From Stenocarpella maydis (taxonomy: Eukaryota; Ascomycota; Sordariomycetes; Diaporthales; Diaporthaceae), in the NCBI GenBank assembly GCA_002270565.1, contig NQMI01000071.1:125676-189675 (forward strand): a DNA stretch of 64,000 nt, written 5' to 3'. Below are positions 57,511 to 64,000 of this stretch, piece by piece (the first letter of the stretch is position 1; each line of letters opens with the position of its first letter). Made by a program: the position numbers and the translations under genes. The notes beneath the pieces are model-generated. The model was given only the letters and a program-made list of their open reading frames with translations. It ran no database searches and was not told the origin of the DNA.

Positions 57511-58151
57511 AAACCTTCAAACCCTAAAGGATTGCTTGAAGAGCTGCTTGGCTTTGGCATATGTTTTGTTTTCTTTCCCACAAAATCCATTGCCGACATT
57601 TCGCTTTATCCTCGGGCGATAGTCAAGAGATATAGCGACGTGGAATAGGTAGGCGGTTGTCCATGATGGATGCGTCACCTCGTATATCTTGTGACGTGTG
57701 CCGTCTGCTAGAAATTGTACTGGAATTGGATGCTCTTGTGGGGTTTCATCGACAGGTTTGAGGGCCAGATTGGCGTTGACTTATGGCCCTCCTTCCACTG
57801 AGGCGGCTTTCTGGAAGATATTATGACCATGGAAATACCGGTTATTGAATATCTGGATGGTGGAGGTCGGGAGAACGAAATCGAAGTGATCTCAGATGTT
57901 GGTAGTTGTCTAGACCGTGGCAGGGTTCACTACTTACTTAAGTACTGATGGAGTTTTGCTGCAGTATTAATAGGAGGGTGGAGGGTTCGGGTCTGAGCCG
58001 AGCGCTGCAAGGCATGGGTCAAGCTCCAACCACTAAACATCTACGGACTACGACAATATTGGTACAGCTCTCGCAAACACCCCCAAGCCTTAACGCACCC
58101 ATCCTGGACCTTCAGCCAGCCTTCGATGGTCCCGATATCCCAGATTCCACA
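57511..58151. other. Intergenic and cwf18 promoter/leader
   Basis: The minus strand here (57,600-57,940) shows a fairly long frame containing ADGTRHKIYEVTHPSW that is interrupted by stops and might be a further remnant of the neighbouring pseudogene; not assigned. The last 150 bp should be the cwf18 5' leader. Confidence 0.4.
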
Positions 58152-58820
58152 ATGTCAGCACCACACACAACACTCAGCGCCGCGGCGGACGACCGCAAGG
58201 CGCGTCTCGCAAAACTCAAGTCCCTAAAGCGCAAGCAACCCGAGGACGAGATCGCGCCCCCCGAGTCAGACCGCACAGCGTCGCCGGCAGCGCAAGCCAG
58301 ATCAGAGCCCGGCGCAGAAGAGCAAGGCGGCGGGGGGCAAGCGGAGGACGACGTCTCGAGGAAATACCTGTCCGGGCGCAACTACGACGCCGAGACCAAG
58401 GGCCCCAAGCTGGGCTTCGAGGCGCCGCCGACACTGGGGTCCGAGGACCAGACGTTGGAGGAGCAGGCGGCGGAGCTCGAGGCTGAGGTGCGGAGGAAGG
58501 CGGCCAAGGACGCCGGGGCCGACCGGGGCATCGACCTGTTCAAGCTGCAGCCCAAGAAGCCCAACTGGGACCTGAAGAGGGAACTGGACAAGAAGCTCGA
58601 GGTGCTCAACGTGCGGACCGACAACGCCATCGCGAGGCTCGTGAGGCAGAGGCTTCAGGAAAAGAAGGCCGAGGCGCAGAACAAGGATGCGAGGCTGGCG
58701 GACGGGGAAGCCGTCGCTGCTGGCCTGGAGGGCGGGGAGTTGGAGGAGATAGTGAGGTTGAGGGAGAAAGAGGAAGAGGCCGAGGAGCGGAGGGAGCGGG
58801 AGGCTATTGATGCAGTGTGA
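58152..58820 (+). CDS. cwf18: Pre-mRNA splicing factor Cwf18 (CCDC12 family)
   Basis: A single exon of 222 aa from ATG 58,152 (MSAPHTTLSAAADDRKARL). The frame is open to an upstream ATG at 57,948, but that extension is not helix-like and the family starts with this kind of basic N-terminal helix. The diagnostic core is present: RKYLSGRNYD, GPKLGFEAPP, IDLFKLQPKKPNWDL, then DKKLEVLNVRTDNAIARLV. This is the signature of CCDC12/Cwf18, a small subunit of the NineTeen-related (Prp19/CDC5L) spliceosome complex acting in the nucleus. The C-terminus is a charged coiled coil (EEEAEERREREAIDAV). It converges with the zinc-knuckle gene, whose stop lies about 225 bp away. Confidence 0.94.
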   Translation: MSAPHTTLSAAADDRKARLAKLKSLKRKQPEDEIAPPESDRTASPAAQARSEPGAEEQGGGGQAEDDVSRKYLSGRNYDAETKGPKLGFEAPPTLGSEDQTLEEQAAELEAEVRRKAAKDAGADRGIDLFKLQPKKPNWDLKRELDKKLEVLNVRTDNAIARLVRQRLQEKKAEAQNKDARLADGEAVAAGLEGGELEEIVRLREKEEEAEERREREAIDAV

Positions 58821-59044
58821 GAAGTGGTTCGGGTGGTAGGCTGCAAAAACCACGGTAGCAGCAACATATCACTCGGGCACAAGGAGTCCGGCTACACTAC
58901 TCTGGATGTCGCGGACGAAGAATATGCTATGACGGTAGCTGCATGGGGGGCGTTCACAGGCAGGCAAGGAACCATGTTTTCCCTTTTGATGAAAATTCAT
59001 TTGTTTGTCGAGGTAGAGTGCGTAAAATTGATACCCATGCTTCT

Positions 59045-60082
59045 CTACCTGTTCATGGCCTGAGTCAATGCTAACCTCTTGCTGAAGGGACTCAAACTGC
59101 GCTCTCGCGGTGGCTCATGTTCCGGTGGAGGACGTCTCTGTCCTCTAACGCCCTCGTCCCGATCCCTATATTCCCTGTAACCACCCCCCTCTGGACGACG
59201 TCGATCCCTGGGATCAGACCGGCCCGGTGATAGTGAGTCGTACCTCTGCTGTCGTCCTGGCGCTGGACTCTCGTCGTCGGAAACAGAAGGACGACGTGTT
59301 TGACGTAGAGGCGGGCGTGTGTCTCTTTCGAAAGAGTCATCACGAGGTCCCTGGCGCGAACTAGGACCCCCACGACTACCCGGGGAGTCTTGGCGCCAAC
59401 CAGGACGGTGACGATGTTGTGAACCTGGAGTAGGGGAGCGTCCTCTACTGCCGGCACTGACAGAGTCAAAGGATCTACTTCGCCTCGCCCGCCGCATGGG
59501 TGGCGATGGCGAGAGATCCGGGGCCCGGCGGGGGGAGGGCGAAGCTCGCCTCCGCGGGGGCGGGGATTTTGAAGATCTCGTGGAGATGGAGGAGACAGAG
59601 TCCACAGAGCTGGAACGTTGGCGCTTGAATGCGGGCTTGCGCCCACTCGTTCCATCATCGTCATCGTCATCTAGCTCACGCTTGCGAGCTCTTTTGGACT
59701 CCTTTTTCGCCAGTTCCTCGTCCGCAACGCCCTTCCTGGTGCGGAATTAGCATAGCCCGCCAAGAACGGAAGGAAAGGGTGGCAAATGAAAGATGTCAGG
59801 CTTACTTCCGCGTAGCATCATCGGGAGTGTCGTTGGTGAGCTTGGGAACAAGCTTAGGGTTGAGCAGCTGCTGGGTGCGAGACGGCCTTGGATTGTAGGG
59901 CCGCTCCTGGAGTTGGACCTTGCACTCGTATGAGTAGTGGCGTGCTGAGACAGTCAGCCTTGTGAAGACAGGCAGAAGTGAGGGTTAAGCAAGGCAGACA
60001 TATCTCGTTTTAAACACTTTTGACACTGGACATTGGCTGGTGTGGCCTTCCTCGGCCCGCCGCGGCCCCTGTATGAGTACAT
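59045..60082 (-). CDS. Zinc-knuckle protein with Arg/Ser-rich tail (ZCCHC10-like)
   Basis: Three exons: 60,082-60,000; 59,958-59,806; 59,735-59,045; 308 aa. Exon 1 gives MYSYRGRGGPRKATPANVQ then CQKC, and exon 2 carries RHYSYEC, which together form one CCHC knuckle, followed by ERPYNPRPSRTQQLLNPKL as in ZCCHC10-like proteins. The long C-terminal part is rich in SR, RS, SP and RD dipeptides, as in splicing-linked proteins, suggesting nuclear RNA binding. The only in-frame splice uses donor GTCTGC and acceptor CACAAG, which widens the knuckle to C-x2-C-x11-H-x4-C. The better-looking acceptor 14 bp downstream (CTGTCTCAG, after a GCTGAC branch) would give canonical residues only with a non-GT donor. 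Intron 2 (GTAAGC-CACCAG) is clear. Divergent from the R3H gene. Confidence 0.85.
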
Positions 60083-61642
60083 AGCGGCGATGTTGGGGGT
60101 GTATTTGTGTACTCGCGTGTGTCTGATGATGATCAGGAGGACGACGACGATAAGAGGAACACTGTTGAGTTGAGGCAACCGACTGAGGCTGTGGTTTGTC
60201 TGCTTTGGTGTATGGCAGGCAGTTGCATAACAAGTCTCTGCCTGGCTGACAGTGAGAGGCCAAAATCGATTCGTCAGTCGGTCAACTAGTTGGTCGCCTT
60301 GATTTTGATACTGAGAGGTTGTTGGCCTTGACATGCGAGATGAGCTTCCTCAGGTCAAGCCCCAGGTCGCTTGCCTGCCTGCCACGCATGGGGGCCGGGC
60401 CAGCACATCTCGAGCTTGACGCTTCTCCTTTCAGGCTGACGGAAACGTCACGTGGGGTCGGGGAGCTGACTAAAGCTCCGGCCAGTCAAAAAATGACCCG
60501 CCCTGGACCTGAACCGTGTGCCTGCCCCTGCCCCTGCCAGCTAGCTCCCTTCTCACCCCCCCGCCCAATCCGGAGTTGGGGAGTGATGGTACCGCCCTCA
60601 GTAGTACCTACCGACTCAAGTACTCATCCCACAGCACGCCGTCTGTCAAAGTCAGGCCCAATCCAATCCAGCCCAGCCAGGCCAGGCCAGGCCAGTCAGT
60701 CAGTCAGTCAGTCTAACTAACTTTCTGCCGAGATTGAGCGACTTCACTGAAGCTATTCACAATCCTTTCTTTCCTACGCACACGACGAGAAGGGGGACGG
60801 GAGAATAGCTACTGTTCCCCAAGTTGTCGGCTTTTCCCCCTTCCTTTTCCTCCCCAAAACTTCCCACCGGTCGACAAGCTGCGAAAGTGTCAGCGCCGCT
60901 CCCGTCAGTCAGATTCTTGTATCCTCCCAAGGGCAACCGAAATCCACCCACATACCTCCTGCTGTCACATCGTCCACGACCCGTACCTCGCAGACCTTGG
61001 AGGCGCGGCCGTTCAGTTACCGGTTACCAGTTACCAGTTCCTGTCCCAGTCGTATTCTGAACGGTATCTTGGCTGGCAGAACTGGCCGTACCGCGCCTGT
61101 GCTTCTCAGAGCGCCCTGTCCACCACTCAACTACGTCTTGGTGCGACCGCACTTCCGCATTCTGGCATTGCATCACTCCCCATCCTCACCTCTGCACGCC
61201 TTGTCGGCAAGCCTGCAGCCTGCCCTACGGCCCCCGCCTCATAGCCTTTCTTTGTCGCCTTGCACTTGTCGACCTCGCGACTGTGGCTTGTCCGTACACC
61301 CTCGGCTACAGGACAAGACACACCAAGGCTTCCCTCCACCGTCCCCTGACCGACCGAGGATAAATTCTTGGCCAGGACAGTCGATCGTCTATCCAACAGA
61401 CCAAACGCACCAGGGAATGAATCTCGACTCTCGACAATGAGCAACTGCACCTCTCTCTCGATCCGGACCGCTCTGATCCATTTTGTTTCTTAGATTTCGT
61501 TGCCTGCCCATCCCTGGAGTTCGTTCCTTGAGTGCGACTGAACCTTGCGCAACTAGACCATCACGCTCGCTTCTTGGGGGTTCTACCAACAGTCTCTCCG
61601 ACATTCGCGACTAGTTCTTACTAAATAGCCTCCTGAGCGCCC
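60083..61642. promoter_or_regulatory. Shared upstream region of divergent zinc-knuckle and R3H genes
   Basis: About 1.56 kb. A CCAGG then CAGT tandem stretch (about 60,674-60,712) is the main repeat. From about 60,830 the plus strand is pyrimidine-rich (CT and CCCC words), typical of a long fungal 5' leader, and contains several short upstream ATG frames that may be uORFs of the R3H transcript. Exact promoters were not resolved. Confidence 0.45.
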
Positions 61643-64000
61643 ATGGCAGCTGTACAAACGACTATGACTGACGTCAAGAAACTTTCGTTCGCCAAGGTCA
61701 GCTCCCATGGCCTTGATGCCCTCTGCTCTACCCCAGCTAACAGTGAACTGTTAAAGGTCCTTGCCTCGGCGCCGACAGAAGAGAAGTCTGTACCGTCTTC
61801 GAATAGAGATGCCCAGCCGTATCTCGGACACGAGGAGCACCTGCCGACATCGCCCAGAGTAGCAAGCGACAACGCGGCAGGGAACCCGGTTGTGGCCAAT
61901 GGCGCCGACGAGGTCAACAAACCAATGAAGACCGGGGGCAACGATACCTTTGACCAGGACAAACTCGCTGATGGACTGGACAAACTGAAGATCGAGCCCT
62001 CGGCTCCCAGTCTGGTGGTCAACGGCATCAGTTCTGTCTCAACCGGGCCATCATCGAAAGCTCAGAGTCCATCAGACGAAGCTTCTCAGAAGGCGGATTC
62101 CAACTCGGAGCTGGGTACTAAGCCCCCTAGTCTCGATGGGAAGAGTATCACTTCAGGGACGACCTTCAACGCGTTGGACGAGAAGGAATCACTCCGGCCC
62201 GACGACAGCGCCAGCGTGATGGCGGCTGAACAGGACGATGATGCCTTCTCCGTCCGAGGCTCCCTCATTGCTGGCTCCCGCATGGGCTCTGAGGTAGCCG
62301 CTCGTGTCTACCGCATTCAGCTCGGCGATATGCCCCCACGCACCATCCCCCCCCAGCATGTCATTGTCGAATCTGGGAGCCGTGCGGCCACGGCGCCACA
62401 AGCAGCTTCGACTGAGCAACAGCCCGTCACAGACGCAAAGATTGCTCTCGTCGGTGCTACATCTGCGCCTAACGGCATGTATGGACAGAATCCCGACGAG
62501 AAGCTCCTTGAGGCAATGCAATCACAGAAAGACCGCTTCTTCCTCTTGAAATTGGAAGAGATGGTCATCGACTTTGTGCAGGATTCGAAGTGAGTAGAAG
62601 CCCCGAACTGTTTCCGATCGCGACCAGCCAATTTGCTAACGATCCGATAAGAGAACCTTTTATGGACTTGCCTCCGTCCAACTCCTTCTGCAGGATGCTA
62701 ACACACAAGCTGGCTGATTACTACCACATGACACACTCTTTCGAGGCTGGCGCTGGAGCTGTCCGCATCTTCAGAACTCCCTTTTGCAGGGTGCCGCCTT
62801 CACTGGCCAGCATAGCGCAGAGCGCCTCTGCTGCAAGCACTCCTCCGCCAATGGTCATGCCGAAGAAGATCATGCGCCGTGGAGAAGAAGGTGAATTCGG
62901 GCCAGGAAGTGCGGGCCCCTCGAAGCCGACTTCGGAGACTGGAAGCGACTCCAAGGACAAGCAAGCAGCAAAAGAAAAGTAAGCCCAGCACAGGAATGCC
63001 TTGCGGATAACAGAGAGCTAACGTGCGCGCCAGGATGTCGAGGGAGGAGAGAGAGGAAGCTTACAACAAGGCCCGCGAGAGGATCTTCGGAACGGCGTCC
63101 ACAGAGATCTCCACTCCAGGTACGGATGGGCGCGCTCTAGCTCCGGTATCTTTGACAGTTGCTGACGATTATGCAGAGAACGACGATAGTACTGGCGTCT
63201 CTCGTGCCAGCTCCGTGTCGATGCGAGATAGGGTCAATGGCACAAAGAAGGTAAAGAAGAGGAGAGATTCTGACACCTTCGACACGCGGTCCAACTACAT
63301 CGCTTACGCTCCTGCGTACGGGCACCCTCACCAGGCCACGTGGGCTCAACCTCATTACATACCAGCAGGTGCCCAACTAAACGGCTCAGTACCACAACAG
63401 CCGCCTTTCCCGCCTGCGGTTCCCAACATGTACGGTATCCCGAACCAGCAGTTCCCCCCAATGGTCCCGGGCAACGGTTATGGCCCGCCATATAACAATA
63501 TGTCGAACGTAAGTCATGGCGATCCCGTCTATCTGTGCGATCTTCTTCACTATACGTGCGATATTCTGACGACGTTCACGACAGTATGCCCAGCCTCCCG
63601 GCCCGCCGCGTTACCAACCTCCGGTGAATCAGATACCTCCCGCACCATACGGATCACCCATGCAGGGTCCGCCTCAACCGCAGAGCGGATGGCAGCAGCC
63701 TCCCACCTTCAACTCGAGCCCTTATCAGTCTCGGGCCACGCCAGTGGCTCCAAACGGGATTCCCTATGCTTATGGTGCCCTACCAGCCAACGTCAATCCC
63801 AGTGACCCCAAGAGCCAGCATCCCATCCCTGGCAGCTTTAACCGCCACGCATTCAACCCCAAGACTCAGTCTTTTGTGCCCGGCAATGGGTTGGGGCCCA
63901 TGCAGCCGCCGCCTCCTGGACCGTATAGTGGCTATGGGCCACCCCAGCAGGGGAGCCCGCAGATCACGCCTCCTCACCTTCATTACCCGAGCTACCAGGC
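61643..64000 (+). CDS. R3H-SUZ domain RNA-binding protein (partial, runs off right edge)
   Basis: Exons 61,643-62,589; 62,652-62,978; 63,034-63,508; 63,585 onward, open at the window end. Introns are short GT-AG, intron 2 with a CTAAC branch. The start MAAVQTTMTDVKKLSF is followed by about 290 disordered Ser/Pro/Asp-rich residues. The R3H domain spans the first splice: RFFLLKLEEMVIDFVQDS joined to PFMDLPPSNSFCRMLTHKLAD, with the defining R-x3-H (RMLTH). After it comes a SUZ motif (PKKIMRRGEEGE and SREEREEAYNKARERIFG). The remainder is low-complexity Pro/Gln/Tyr/Gly. R3H plus SUZ marks single-stranded-RNA-binding proteins such as yeast Rbs1 and metazoan R3HDM/ARPP21, acting on mRNA in the cytoplasm. 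The C-terminus is not in the window. Confidence 0.92.

Noticed and set aside
57200..57622. 140-aa plus-strand ORF and matching minus ORFs over the purine tract
   Set aside because: Product is only repeat-encoded Lys/Arg/Glu/Gly or Ser/Leu/Phe. Open frames are an automatic result of a purine-only repeat.
57948..58151. Upstream ATG that would lengthen Cwf18 by 68 residues
   Set aside because: The extension is not charged or helical, and CCDC12/Cwf18 proteins begin near the chosen start.
1..64000. CRISPR arrays, bacterial operons, riboswitches, rRNA
   Set aside because: Fungal nuclear DNA; no regularly spaced repeat-spacer arrays or rRNA-like sequence was seen.

Overview
The window is nuclear DNA of a filamentous ascomycete (Pezizomycotina, most likely a Sordariomycete). 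The evidence is short introns (about 50-70 bp) with GTNNGT donors and CTAAC/CTGAC-like branch sites, about 1.5-4 kb between genes, fungal gene families (a PSD2 with two C2 domains, an Argonaute of the QDE-2 class, a Cps1/GT2-like synthase, an Rds1-like secreted protein) and a block of AT-rich transposon DNA carrying the C-to-T/G-to-A scars of repeat-induced point mutation (RIP). The species cannot be named from what I can see.

Layout. 1-15,150 is an AT-rich transposon graveyard. It holds two minus-strand Ty3/gypsy elements (reverse transcriptase at about 600-1,500 and 9,900-10,600; integrase near 8,450-8,650), a plus-strand gag with a ruined zinc knuckle (about 11,440-12,130), duplicated internal blocks, nested minisatellites and two almost unmutated LTR-like islands (3,623-3,808 and 10,703-10,892). 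From 15,250 the DNA is gene-like in composition: a phage-type P-loop kinase at the transposon boundary, a decayed type-2 glycosyltransferase pseudogene (16,505-18,884), phosphatidylserine decarboxylase 2 (20,792-24,395), a long gene-poor stretch with a small RIP-mutated patch (28,447-29,180), a Ras-like GTPase without a CaaX box, an SDR oxidoreductase, an Argonaute with complete catalytic tetrad (34,565-37,739), a GPR1/FUN34/YaaH transporter, and an Rds1-like ferritin-fold secreted protein.

43,380-46,560 is a second accessory patch: a 10-N assembly gap and a roughly 2.03-kb element bounded by imperfect 47-bp inverted repeats that encloses a broken gene for a protein with two related cysteine modules. 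After it come an FAD-dependent monooxygenase (47,769-49,459), a small orphan helical protein, a tentative small gene (54.4-54.8 kb), a phosphotransferase pseudogene beside a 300-bp polypurine minisatellite, then a housekeeping cluster: the splicing factor Cwf18, a convergent zinc-knuckle/RS-like protein, and divergently from that an R3H-SUZ protein that runs off the right edge.

There is no obvious biosynthetic cluster; neighbours appear functionally unrelated. The coherent story is genome defence. The transposons show classic RIP damage, including TGY-to-TAY changes at zinc-knuckle cysteines and CAA/CAG-to-stop changes, while the same window encodes an apparently competent Argonaute. Several protein-coding genes near repeats are themselves pseudogenes. 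All exon models were made by eye from splice signals and reading frames; no database search was run.
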